A stretch of DNA of 64,000 nucleotides from Nostoc sp. 'Peltigera membranacea cyanobiont' N6 (lineage in GTDB: Bacteria; Cyanobacteriota; Cyanobacteriia; Cyanobacteriales; Nostocaceae), in contig NZ_CP026681.1 in the NCBI RefSeq assembly GCF_002949735.1, forward strand, positions 6,386,501 through 6,450,500. Direction: 5' to 3'. Under the pieces are notes generated by a model. It made no database searches, was not told the origin of the DNA, and saw only the letters and a program-made list of their open reading frames with translations. Position numbers and translations under genes: made by a program. Positions 27,244 to 35,785 of this stretch are shown here, one piece after another (position 1 is the first letter of the stretch; each line of letters begins with the position of its first letter).

Positions 27244-27853
27244 ATCTCCAACGGCGATTTAGCCGCAGTAAACTTTTTATCCCTTCACAAACTCTTTGTA
27301 GCAGAGGTCTAGGCTTTGATATAGGTTTAGGCGATCGCACTTTCCGTACAGCACCCGGATTTCTTAACTCTTGTTCTATAAGTGCCGCTTTATTTAAATC
27401 GGAAGCGGCTCTATATTCGTATCCAAGTTGAGAGCAAACTAGCCCCCGATATTTATATGCGTCAACATAGTGAGGATTGAGACGAATTGCATGGGTAAAA
27501 TCTGCGATCGCATCTTCATATCTTCCTTCTGTAGCATTTTCTACTCCTAAAGTATAGAAAGTTTCTGCATCCCAACGATTGACAGATATTTTTGGGGATT
27601 TTTTAGGCGAAGATGAAGATGGATTTTCAGGAATGGGAGGCTCGGATGGACTTTCTGATTTGAGCTTGTTGTAAGCTACGTTGATTGATTTGATTTTTTC
27701 CTCAGCTTCCTGTTTTTGCTTTTGATCGACAAAGCGATCGGGATGCCAAATTTTCACCAATTGACGGTAAGCTCGCTTCACCTGTGCTTTTGATGCACCG
27801 GGTTCTAGCCCAAGAATTTCATAAGCATCATTGATATCGAGGTCATCGCGCAT
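27242..27853 (-). CDS. J-domain protein with TPR repeats
   Basis: 203 residues. Residues 6-65 form a J domain (DAYEILGLEPGASKAQVKRAYRQL, with HPDRF as the HPD motif that stimulates Hsp70 ATPase). A Ser/Pro-rich linker (PSEPPIPENPSSSSPKKS) leads to two TPR units (ETFYTLGVENATEGRYEDAI, YVDAYKYRGLVCSQLGY). A basic tail ends the protein. It is a DnaK co-chaperone of the type III class lacking the zinc fingers, probably recruiting DnaK to a TPR-bound partner. Divergent from the tocopherol cyclase gene only 26 bases away, so the two share a promoter region. Confidence 0.9.
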   Translation of the reverse strand: MRDDLDINDAYEILGLEPGASKAQVKRAYRQLVKIWHPDRFVDQKQKQEAEEKIKSINVAYNKLKSESPSEPPIPENPSSSSPKKSPKISVNRWDAETFYTLGVENATEGRYEDAIADFTHAIRLNPHYVDAYKYRGLVCSQLGYEYRAASDLNKAALIEQELRNPGAVRKVRSPKPISKPRPLLQRVCEGIKSLLRLNRRWR

Positions 27854-27879
27854 ACTGAAAAAATCGGCAACTATATACT

Positions 27880-28977
27880 ATGTTAACTATTCCCCTAAAT
27901 TTCCTCCAATCAACCCAAACACCCCATTCTGGTTATCACTGGGATGGTAGTAGTCGCCGCTTCTTTGAAGGCTGGTATTACCGCGTCACTTTACCGGAAA
28001 TTGGGCAAACCTTCGCCTTTATGTACTCCATTGAAGACCCCATTGGCGGTAAACCTTACAGTGGCGGTGCAGCCCAAGTCCTGGGCCCAGATGATGAATA
28101 TTTATGCCGGACTTTTCCTGATGTGAAGAAATTTTGGGGTAGTCGGGATGTTTTAGGTTTAGGTCATTGGGGTAAAACAGATTTGCAAATTGCTCCTCTA
28201 TATCTTCTCCCAGCAGAGTTTGAGCATCATGTTCAAGAAGGATATCAAGCCACAGCCACCTTGAATCAGGGAATTATCCGTGACTACGCTACTAATAATT
28301 ATTGCCGTTGGGAGTATGAAATTCAACCCATATATGGCTGGGGCAATAAAAATAGCATTCAGCAATCAACTGCCGGCTGGCTCTCATTCTCGCAGATTTT
28401 TGAACCCGGATGGCAGATTTTAATGGCTCACGGTTTAGCTAGTGGGAAGATTGACTGGAATGGCAAAATCTACGAATTTACCAACGCCCCAGCCTATGGC
28501 GAGAAAAATTGGGGTGGTGCTTTTCCTCAAAAATGGTTTTGGATAAATTGTAATTGCTTTGAAGGCGAACCCGACTTAGCATTAACTGCTGGCGGTGGAC
28601 GGCGGGGGGTGCTGTGGTGGATGGAATCTGTAGCGATGATTGGGTTGCACTATCAAGGCAAGTTTTATGAATTTGTTCCCTGGAATTCACAAGTAGATTG
28701 GCAAATTCAGCCTTGGGGTAGATGGCAAATGAAAGCTACCAATTCTAATTATGAAATTGAATTGACAGGAACCACAGATTTACCTGGTACACCTCTGCGT
28801 GCGCCGACAGCAGAAGGTTTAAGATACTGTTGCCGAGACACCATGCAAGGAAAGTTAAATTTAGAGTTACGAGAACTAAATGGGAGAAAATCTCAAATCA
28901 TTCTCAAAGCAGAAAGTTTTCTTTGTGGTTTAGAAGTAGGCGGTGGCTCTTGGGATAATGTTTGGCAGTCTCGCTAA
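27880..28977 (+). CDS. Tocopherol cyclase family protein
   Basis: 365 residues. Matches the plant VTE1 / cyanobacterial slr1737 family, which closes the chromanol ring in tocopherol (vitamin E) synthesis at the membranes. Family signatures: HSGYHWDGSSRRFFEGWYYR at the N-terminus, FAFMYSIEDP, GGAAQVLGP, PAYGEKNWGGAFPQKWFWIN and ALTAGGGRRG. Length equals the family norm. No other tocopherol genes lie next to it. The start is the ATG 26 bases from the divergent J-domain gene. The gene is followed by tRNA-Arg. Confidence 0.93.
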   Translation: MLTIPLNFLQSTQTPHSGYHWDGSSRRFFEGWYYRVTLPEIGQTFAFMYSIEDPIGGKPYSGGAAQVLGPDDEYLCRTFPDVKKFWGSRDVLGLGHWGKTDLQIAPLYLLPAEFEHHVQEGYQATATLNQGIIRDYATNNYCRWEYEIQPIYGWGNKNSIQQSTAGWLSFSQIFEPGWQILMAHGLASGKIDWNGKIYEFTNAPAYGEKNWGGAFPQKWFWINCNCFEGEPDLALTAGGGRRGVLWWMESVAMIGLHYQGKFYEFVPWNSQVDWQIQPWGRWQMKATNSNYEIELTGTTDLPGTPLRAPTAEGLRYCCRDTMQGKLNLELRELNGRKSQIILKAESFLCGLEVGGGSWDNVWQSR

Positions 28978-29010
28978 AACTACTGCTATAATCATATATG
29001 CTTCCTAGTT

Positions 29011-29084
29011 GGGGTTGTAGCTCAGTTGGATAGAGCGGACGCCTCCTAAGCGTCAGGTCGTGCGTTCGAGCCGCACCAGTCCCG
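29011..29084 (+). tRNA. tRNA-Arg (anticodon CCU)
   Basis: A 74-base cloverleaf. The acceptor stem GGGGTTG pairs with CAGTCCC (with two G-U pairs), the D arm is CTCAGTTGGATAGAGC, the anticodon stem GACGC/GCGTC closes the loop CTCCTAA giving CCT, and the T arm GTGCG-TTCGAGC-CGCAC is perfect. No CCA is encoded. It reads the rare AGG codon. Confidence 0.96.
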
Positions 29085-29222
29085 TCAAAAAATCCCTAAG
29101 ACCTTGACTAATAGCAGGTCATAGGAATTCTTGTGATTGTTAATATATAACGCGATACGCCGTTCGCACACGGGACATTTTATGCTGTTGTCTAACTTAT
29201 TTTATAGGAAATTTCATATAAA

Positions 29223-29597
29223 ATGGACTATGACGAGGATATTATAGAAATTCCTTTACGACCTCTGGTTTGGATGGGAGACTCTCTCAAAAATATCCGC
29301 TCATTTCCTGAAGATGTGCGTGCATCAGTAGGCTATGCGCTGCAATTGGTGCAAGCAGGGGAAACACCAATGGATGCCAAACCTTTAAAAGGGGTTGGAA
29401 GCGGCGTGTATGAAATCGTCAAACGCTACGATACCGATACTTACAGGGCAGTCTATGCGGTAAAGATTGGAGAGAAAATCTATGTTCTGCACGCTTTTCA
29501 GAAGAAATCAAAGCAGGGGATTAAAACCCCACAGACTGATGTTGATCTGATTAAACAACGCTATAAGGACGCAGTGATAAGGGAGAAACAACAATGA
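29223..29597 (+). CDS. HigB/RelE-type toxin (Gp49-like)
   Basis: 124 residues of the phage Gp49-like/HigB branch of RelE-fold toxins. Visible features are the WMGDSLKNIRSFPEDVRASVGYAL helix pair, the core AKPLKGVGSGVYEIV, the strand TYRAVYAVKIGEKIYVLHAFQKKSKQGIKTP with its cluster of basic catalytic-site residues, and the DVDLIKQRYKDA helix. Such toxins cut mRNA on the ribosome. Toxin-first order with a four-base ATGA overlap into the HTH antitoxin is the HigBA arrangement. Quoted pieces are short extracts of the full protein. Confidence 0.9.
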   Translation: MDYDEDIIEIPLRPLVWMGDSLKNIRSFPEDVRASVGYALQLVQAGETPMDAKPLKGVGSGVYEIVKRYDTDTYRAVYAVKIGEKIYVLHAFQKKSKQGIKTPQTDVDLIKQRYKDAVIREKQQ

Positions 29598-29920
29598 CAC
29601 AGGAACCCGTTTTTGAAGAAAGCAGTGGTAACGTATTCACCGATATCGGTTTAGAGAATGCTTCGGAACTTTTTATGCGAGGCAAGATAGGGATTCAGGT
29701 ACTGCGCCTCCTTTCTCAACGCAACCTGAAACAGCGCGAAATCAGCGAACTTCTTGGCATTCCCCAGCCAGAAGTATCTCATTTGATGAAAGGAGAGTTT
29801 CAACGCTTTGGCGAGGGCAAACTCCTCATTTTCCTCAAGCGGCTCGATACGGAAATCACCCTACATCTTCGCCCTCGTCATGCGTCGGGTCAATCTGCTG
29901 AAACTGTTATATCGCTATAG
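29594..29920 (+). CDS. HigA-type antitoxin, XRE family
   Basis: 108 residues. The helix-turn-helix is LLSQRNLKQREISELLGI followed by the recognition helix PQPEVSHLMKG; the end KLLIFLKRLDTEITLHLRP is the family's dimerising tail. It neutralises the toxin encoded just upstream and should repress the operon. Start ATG overlaps the toxin stop (ATGA), so translation is coupled. The dynamin operon begins 315 bases further on. Confidence 0.9.
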   Translation: MTQEPVFEESSGNVFTDIGLENASELFMRGKIGIQVLRLLSQRNLKQREISELLGIPQPEVSHLMKGEFQRFGEGKLLIFLKRLDTEITLHLRPRHASGQSAETVISL

Positions 29921-30073
29921 TACTTTACTCATGCAAAAAGTCTATTGAGTTAAGCCAGCGATCGCTACCTCCAATGATAAGGGCGATCGCGCATCAAACT
30001 AGTGGCAAGCAATAAATCGTGTTGATATCAACATACGTGCAATTATAAAAATTTTAAACACTTTAATAGTTAA

Positions 30074-30091
30074 TTACGTAAAATTACGTAA
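30074..30091. promoter_or_regulatory. Twin palindromes TTACGTAA, one helical turn apart
   Basis: TTACGTAA-AA-TTACGTAA: two identical perfect 8-bp palindromes with centres 10 bases apart, hence on the same face of the helix. Located between the antitoxin stop and the first dynamin gene (145 bases before its ATG). A dimeric or tetrameric repressor is the natural reader; the HTH antitoxin next door is a candidate, without proof. Confidence 0.5.
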
Positions 30092-30235
30092 GCAATCCAG
30101 TTTGTTTCCGATTATAAAGAAATAGCGAAAATACTAAAATCGAGCTACACATTAACTAAATAAAACTGAATTTTATTGGAAGTGTACAGAAAGTAAAAAT
30201 TCTGTAGTTATAAAAAATTAGCAATAGGTTTTAAA

Positions 30236-32647
30236 ATGAGCAATAAGTTATACAAAGTATTTGAAGATGTAGAACAAAATGCCCAGCTTCTCTCTAAATA
30301 TTGGCATAATTTTTCTACCGAAATATCTGAGCATTTGCCAGATACATATCACGCCGAATTAGAAGAACTTTCTAACAAGTTAGAGATAGCTATTAATAAT
30401 TTAGTAGATGAGCTTCAAAATCCTACTCTCACCCTTGCGACAACGGGAACTACTAGTAGTGGTAAAAGCACTTTAGTAAATTTATTATGTGGAGCAGAAA
30501 TTGTTCCTGTCGCTGTTAGCGAAATGAGCGCCGGAGCAGTAACCATAGAATACAGCGAAACAAAATCTTTAATAATCCATGAAACTCCAGGGGCATTATG
30601 GGAGTGTGGAGAATGGACAGGTATCAGTGATGAGCGAATTTATCAACGTTTATATGATGTAATGATAAGTTACATCGATAACAGAGAGAAACAAGCTAAT
30701 TTAGCTTGCCCTCAATCGACTATATCTTACCCTTTCAGACTCATCAAAGAATCGAAACTGGAATTACCCAGAGGTGTAAAGGTAAGAATTTTGGATTTGC
30801 CTGGTTTAGCGTATGTAGGGGATGAAGGTAATACAAATGTCATTAAACAGTGTCGTGAGGCATTGTGCTTAGTCACATATAACAGTGCAGAAACCGACAA
30901 AGAAAAAGTTAGAAGCTTACTGCAAGAAGTAGTTGAGCAGGTAAAAGATTTAGGTGGCTCTCCTGCACGTATGCTGTTTATTCTCAATCGTATTGACGTT
31001 TTCCGAGCAGATAGAAACTGGCCAGCAACAGAGACTCGCTTTGTTGAAGATGCAATAAGTAAAATCAAGTATGAACTCTCCGAACATTTAAAAGAGTATA
31101 CAGAAGACATTGAGAACTTACAGGTTATCAGACTGAGTACATGGGCTGCTTTATTAGCCCTTCAAATAAGCAATCTTGATGAAATATATAGTGCAGAAGC
31201 TTGTAAAAAAGCGGACAAACATTTTAATGGTTTAATTGATGAAAATATATTAGAAGACCTACCGCGTAAAACAGAAAAATGGTCTAGACATGACCGAAAT
31301 AGGGTTATTGATGAATTATGGAAAAAGTCTTATGCAGAACAATTTGAGCAATGTTTAAGAGAGCATATTAGTCAACATTTTCCCCGTTTAGTAATTCCCC
31401 AAGCAATAGAACGTTTTAATATTGCTGCTGGAAACGCTATTACAGAGTGGGCTATTCAAACAACAACAGCTATCCTTAACAGTTCAGAAGAACGCTATCA
31501 ACAAGAATGTGAAAAAATATCTTGGATTAAGTCAACACTTAATAATTTTTTGCGAATTAGCGACGGGAATTTAAGAGAACCTTTTGAAAAAATAGATAAG
31601 AAAATTAAGGAAGTTTTAGCAGACGAGTCAGAAGATGATCTAGTACTGTATTTAGAGAATACTATAAAAAGTCTTAATAAGGTTGAACCATATAATGAAT
31701 TGGGAGACAAATTATGTTCACTTTATGAATGGCGACGAGGAATTGGTAAAGGAATAAACCAGGTATTAGAATCAGTAGCCAAGTCTCTAGAAAATGGAAG
31801 AGTACTTTTAGATACTCCAAATTTGAAAAAAGCGAATGCTTTAAATGTTAATTTGTTGGGTAACTGTTTAAAAAGACTGGTTAACTTGGGCTATACATCT
31901 TCAGTTGCCAAATCTGGTAAAAAGATGGAAGCAAGAACAGAGGATGAGAAGAAGAAACTTAAGCAATTGAATGAAGAACTAAATGAATTGGCAATTCATT
32001 TAAATCTCGTCATGGAAGACGTATTAAAGCAAATTTGCAGTCAAGAGATAGATAGAATGTACCAGGCCGTCGTTGAGCTTTTCAAATGTCATTTATCGCA
32101 TATAGAAAAAGGTACAAACGATATTGCACCTAATATTGCAATTAGATTTCCTGATTCCCAACTTATCAGAGTGGATAATAAACTCACATTTAATTTACGT
32201 TTTAAAGCAGGTTTTGCAATTACGTCAGGAAATTGGCAAGAGGCTGTACAAGTAGAGAAAAGTAAAAGAACTTGGTATACCTTATGGCTTGCTAAAAAAA
32301 CGTATTACGAAACAGAATATAAAACTCGTTCTAGCGATAATGCAGAAATTCCCAGCATAGAACAGTTACTTGAGAATTGGCAATTTCAGGTTAAAGCAGA
32401 AGATAAAGAAATAGTCAAAAAAATCTCACGCTGGTTAATAGAACAAATTGATTGTTTAAAAAAAAATGTAGAGAAAGTCCAGAATGATGTTGTCAATCGT
32501 TATGAAGACAGACTCTATACTGCAAACAAAGAAATTACTACAGATTATGAAATGCAAAAAAATGTCTGGCAACCTATGCAACAAAAAGCTATAAGTCTTA
32601 TGGAAGATTTTAAAAGTTTAGGAAAATCCTTAAAAGAGGAGCTTTAG
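30236..32647 (+). CDS. Dynamin-like GTPase, first of the pair
   Basis: 803 residues. The G domain is N-terminal after a 60-residue helical lead: G1 GTTSSGKST (71-79), G3 DLPG (187-190) and G4 NRID (251-254); a Ser/Thr-rich switch region lies in VAVSEMSAGAVTIEY. The remaining 500 residues are long charged helices (EKKKLKQLNEELNELAIHLN, QEIDRMYQAVVELFKCHL), as expected for the bundle/stalk of bacterial dynamin-like proteins that tubulate or fuse membranes. No membrane helix is visible here; the next gene supplies one. The stop is 7 bases before the GTG of the membrane protein, so all three genes are one operon. Base composition is more AT-rich than the flanks, hinting at acquisition by transfer. 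Confidence 0.87.
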   Translation: MSNKLYKVFEDVEQNAQLLSKYWHNFSTEISEHLPDTYHAELEELSNKLEIAINNLVDELQNPTLTLATTGTTSSGKSTLVNLLCGAEIVPVAVSEMSAGAVTIEYSETKSLIIHETPGALWECGEWTGISDERIYQRLYDVMISYIDNREKQANLACPQSTISYPFRLIKESKLELPRGVKVRILDLPGLAYVGDEGNTNVIKQCREALCLVTYNSAETDKEKVRSLLQEVVEQVKDLGGSPARMLFILNRIDVFRADRNWPATETRFVEDAISKIKYELSEHLKEYTEDIENLQVIRLSTWAALLALQISNLDEIYSAEACKKADKHFNGLIDENILEDLPRKTEKWSRHDRNRVIDELWKKSYAEQFEQCLREHISQHFPRLVIPQAIERFNIAAGNAITEWAIQTTTAILNSSEERYQQECEKISWIKSTLNNFLRISDGNLREPFEKIDKKIKEVLADESEDDLVLYLENTIKSLNKVEPYNELGDKLCSLYEWRRGIGKGINQVLESVAKSLENGRVLLDTPNLKKANALNVNLLGNCLKRLVNLGYTSSVAKSGKKMEARTEDEKKKLKQLNEELNELAIHLNLVMEDVLKQICSQEIDRMYQAVVELFKCHLSHIEKGTNDIAPNIAIRFPDSQLIRVDNKLTFNLRFKAGFAITSGNWQEAVQVEKSKRTWYTLWLAKKTYYETEYKTRSSDNAEIPSIEQLLENWQFQVKAEDKEIVKKISRWLIEQIDCLKKNVEKVQNDVVNRYEDRLYTANKEITTDYEMQKNVWQPMQQKAISLMEDFKSLGKSLKEEL

Positions 32648-32654
32648 ATTAAAA

Positions 32655-33446
32655 GTGGCAAAGAATCATTTAGATATTTTATACAGTGAAGTATTTAATT
32701 ATGTATATCCTGATATAAAAGATTTACCATTTGGTGTTCTAAAGAAAGTTTTGTTCATAATACTTGAAACCGAACACCAAAAATTTGAAAATATTTGTAA
32801 TACTTTCGGTATTACCGAGTCAGGATCAAAAGATGATGATGAAGAAATTATTGATAGTTTCATAGGTAAAACAGCTAGAGCAATGTCTAATCCAATCAGC
32901 ATTTTCGATGCTCACAAAAGAGAAATATTTTGGATTGTAGTGGTGGCTTGTCTACTCGTTGGAGCAATTGGGTGTATTCAGTTTATTCACAGGCGAAGAA
33001 ATCAAGTAAAGGCAGGTAATATTAGAAATGTACAACAACCCGTAGCTGTACCTTTAGAACCTTTAGCACCTCCTGTACAAGCGATTACGGTGGCTTTATG
33101 TCTTGTTGTACCCGCCTATGTAGCACAGAATTTAAAAGAACAATCTCCAATAAATGTTGATGAAATAGAAAAACTCATAGATAATACATCATATTTTCTA
33201 TGTGCGAAAGTTGCTGATACCGAATTAGTACAACAGCGTCTTGATTTGACAGATGAAAATATTTTAAGTGTTAGCGAACGAAGAGAAGTTTACGTCAGAA
33301 TTCATATAGCTGATGGACAAGAAATGCTTGATAAGACAGTTCCATATATTTTAAAGAGAAATCTACCATCTCACGGTCAAGGAGTTGTTAAAAAATTAGC
33401 TTCTCTTGGAGATTTATCTGGTTTAGAAGCATTTAACCGTATTTAA
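32655..33446 (+). CDS. Membrane protein between the two dynamins
   Basis: 263 residues, starting at GTG (32655), seven bases after the previous stop. One clear membrane helix at about 91-111 (IFWIVVVACLLVGAIGCIQF), then a basic stop-transfer (IHRRRNQVK), a Pro-rich linker (VAVPLEPLAPPVQ) and a second weakly hydrophobic segment (ITVALCLVVPAYVA). The N-terminal 85 residues are helical and acidic (SGSKDDDEEIIDS). No family is recognised. Position suggests it anchors or recruits the two GTPases to a membrane. It ends 11 bases before the second GTPase gene. Confidence 0.75.
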   Translation: MAKNHLDILYSEVFNYVYPDIKDLPFGVLKKVLFIILETEHQKFENICNTFGITESGSKDDDEEIIDSFIGKTARAMSNPISIFDAHKREIFWIVVVACLLVGAIGCIQFIHRRRNQVKAGNIRNVQQPVAVPLEPLAPPVQAITVALCLVVPAYVAQNLKEQSPINVDEIEKLIDNTSYFLCAKVADTELVQQRLDLTDENILSVSERREVYVRIHIADGQEMLDKTVPYILKRNLPSHGQGVVKKLASLGDLSGLEAFNRI

Positions 33447-33457
33447 GGAGCCTTAAA

Positions 33458-35749
33458 ATGGATTGGAAAACAGCATCTTCTTATTATGAGGCTCGTTTAA
33501 GTGAAGCTCTAAACGTACAGAGACACGCGGTTAATTTAGCTAATTTACCTCAAGCCGAAGTTCCCTCTCAATTAAAAGCAATACTGTTACAAGAAGCAGA
33601 ACCAGCCCGTCGTCAACTTGAAAGGCTGAAAAAGCGAGAGTTTCGTATTGCAGTTGTCGGTTTAGAAAAAGCGGGAAAAAGTACTTTTATTAATGCCTGG
33701 TTAGAATGCGATTTACTTCCAGCCAAAGGAGGAAGGTGTACATTTACAACAACGCAAATTTATTCAGTTGAAAATGACACCGAGCAAAAGCTTGAAGTAC
33801 AAGCCAAAACAGAAGAACAATTTATCAATTTATTAAATGAGCTTGAAACAGCAAAAGCCCAAGAAGATATCAAAACTATCCGAGAAAATGAAATCACTTT
33901 GCAGCAAGTAAGAAGAGAAGGTAATCGTACTTTTCCATTTACTCGTTTAGACGATATTAGAGAATCACTCAAAAAGTATGTAGCAGATGAAAAGTATGCT
34001 CATGCTGTTTTAGAAGCGAGACTTTATACTAACAAACTTGCCCAAGCTGAAGGTATTGTATTTTATGATGTTCCTGGTTTAGATTCAGGTTTAGCAAAGC
34101 ACGTTGATGAAGCCAAGGAAATGCTGTCAGATTGCGATGCAGTAATATTAGTACAGCGTTTTACTAGCCTAAGAGAGAAGGAACTAGAAATCATCAAATT
34201 CACAGAACTTGGTGACAAAAATATTACCGTTGCTGATAAACTTTTTGTATTTTTAAGTCGTATTGACTCGTTAGCTACTCCAGAAGCACTTAAAACTCAT
34301 ATTGAAGAAGCATCTCAAGATTGGTTTAAACGTGCCAAACTTCCACAGGAACGTATTATATATGGTTCTGCTGGAGCATATCTAGTTTTGAATGGATTAG
34401 CTGGAGAACAGACAAGGTTAGAGGTTGGTGAAGCAAGTCATATCCAAGCCCAGTTAAAAAAATTAACTGGAATTATTGATGAGGAAATTTTAAATAAGAA
34501 AGGTACTGGAATTCCAGAAATAAAAGAGAAAATATTTAATTATATTAATACTGAACGTGTATTTATCTTAAAAAAGAGATGCGAGGCTTCCATAAATACA
34601 ATCTTAACTACCTCGAAAGAAATTTATCAATTAGTTAGCAAACGTTATCCTGAAAATCCTGAAGAAGCAAAAAGATTTGAAGAAGATCGCAGACGAGTTT
34701 TGTTTAGCGAATGGTGGAATTATAGATGGGAAGAGAAGAAAGCCGATCTCCAAAAGTTTTATGACTCTTCTGTTGCTAAAAATTCTCTCGATAATTTAAC
34801 CGGAAATTCTGCAACCAGCCTCGCCAAATTTAAAGAGAGATATCTACAAATAGTCGCTAGTGAAATCCAAAAACTGAAAGAAGAAGCATTTAGAAAAAAA
34901 GCTATTATTTTTGCTGCCAATTCATTCCCACAGTTTGACCGCATGAAAGCTAATTTCGCTTGGCGTGAAGATTTATATGGCGACATTAGCAAGCTTTTAT
35001 CTTCCATAGCCCGACAACTCGCTCTGGAATTGAAAGATGAGGCATTAAATTTAGTCGAATACATGACAAGCTTATTATGGGGCAGTAAGCAAGTAAAAGA
35101 AAGATTAATTGATAAATCGGAAGAATACTTTTTATCTAAGCTAGAAAATAGCTTAAGTGTCCTATTTTTACGTTTTGCTCGTCCAGTTGCAGAAGTATTA
35201 ATTCGCGCTCCACTTAATAGCGATGCCCGCGATAAAATTGCTAAGAGCCTTGGTGTAGACATTGAAATAGTTGATAACTATTACACGGGAGAAGAAGCCG
35301 CTTTTCAAGTTCTCAAAAGATACGCAAAATATGGTTATAAATTACTCTATAATCCTGAGACAAGGCAACAAGTTTTAGGAATAAAAGGAATCGTAACACC
35401 GATTATTAATATTGTCACACAAATTACTATAGATGTTTCCAGCGAATTGAAATCTTCCCAAGACGATGTAACATTTGAAGTTGAAAATGATATTAATGCT
35501 TTTGAAGAATACTTGCGTGCTGCAATTTTTGAAGCAGCAGGTTTTCAATCGTACTGTATTCAAGAACTCAAGGGCTTGATTGATAGTTTTAGAGAAAAGC
35601 AAGGCACATGGATGGGGGTTGCACTTAACGAATGGTTGCAAGAAAATCCCCTTTTATTGGCAGAAATACCACCAGAATTACGATCGCAAGAGTCTAACTT
35701 AGAAGTTAGCGATCGCTTACGCCAATTATCTACTGCATTAAAGAAGTAG
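33458..35749 (+). CDS. Dynamin-like GTPase, second of the pair
   Basis: 763 residues, clearly different from the first GTPase. G1 is GLEKAGKST (68-76), the switch Thr is in RCTFTTTQ (93-100), G3 is DVPG (204-207) and the G4 position reads SRID (267-270) where N/T-K-x-D is usual. Helical stalk segments follow (RFEEDRRRVLFSEWWNYRWE, KFKERYLQIVASEIQKLKEE), with a moderately hydrophobic region at about 640-670 (IKGIVTPIINIVTQITIDV) that could be a membrane paddle. A strong Shine-Dalgarno AAGGAG overlaps the previous stop. Paired, non-identical dynamins are typical of bacteria, where the two form hetero-oligomers; some protect against phage or repair membranes. Confidence 0.88.
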   Translation: MDWKTASSYYEARLSEALNVQRHAVNLANLPQAEVPSQLKAILLQEAEPARRQLERLKKREFRIAVVGLEKAGKSTFINAWLECDLLPAKGGRCTFTTTQIYSVENDTEQKLEVQAKTEEQFINLLNELETAKAQEDIKTIRENEITLQQVRREGNRTFPFTRLDDIRESLKKYVADEKYAHAVLEARLYTNKLAQAEGIVFYDVPGLDSGLAKHVDEAKEMLSDCDAVILVQRFTSLREKELEIIKFTELGDKNITVADKLFVFLSRIDSLATPEALKTHIEEASQDWFKRAKLPQERIIYGSAGAYLVLNGLAGEQTRLEVGEASHIQAQLKKLTGIIDEEILNKKGTGIPEIKEKIFNYINTERVFILKKRCEASINTILTTSKEIYQLVSKRYPENPEEAKRFEEDRRRVLFSEWWNYRWEEKKADLQKFYDSSVAKNSLDNLTGNSATSLAKFKERYLQIVASEIQKLKEEAFRKKAIIFAANSFPQFDRMKANFAWREDLYGDISKLLSSIARQLALELKDEALNLVEYMTSLLWGSKQVKERLIDKSEEYFLSKLENSLSVLFLRFARPVAEVLIRAPLNSDARDKIAKSLGVDIEIVDNYYTGEEAAFQVLKRYAKYGYKLLYNPETRQQVLGIKGIVTPIINIVTQITIDVSSELKSSQDDVTFEVENDINAFEEYLRAAIFEAAGFQSYCIQELKGLIDSFREKQGTWMGVALNEWLQENPLLLAEIPPELRSQESNLEVSDRLRQLSTALKK

Positions 35750-35785
35750 CATAATAACACTCGCGAATCCATCCCCAATCAAATA

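Noticed and set aside
34759..35262. 167-residue minus-strand frame inside the second dynamin gene
   Set aside because: Antisense shadow; Ser/Lys-rich with no domain.
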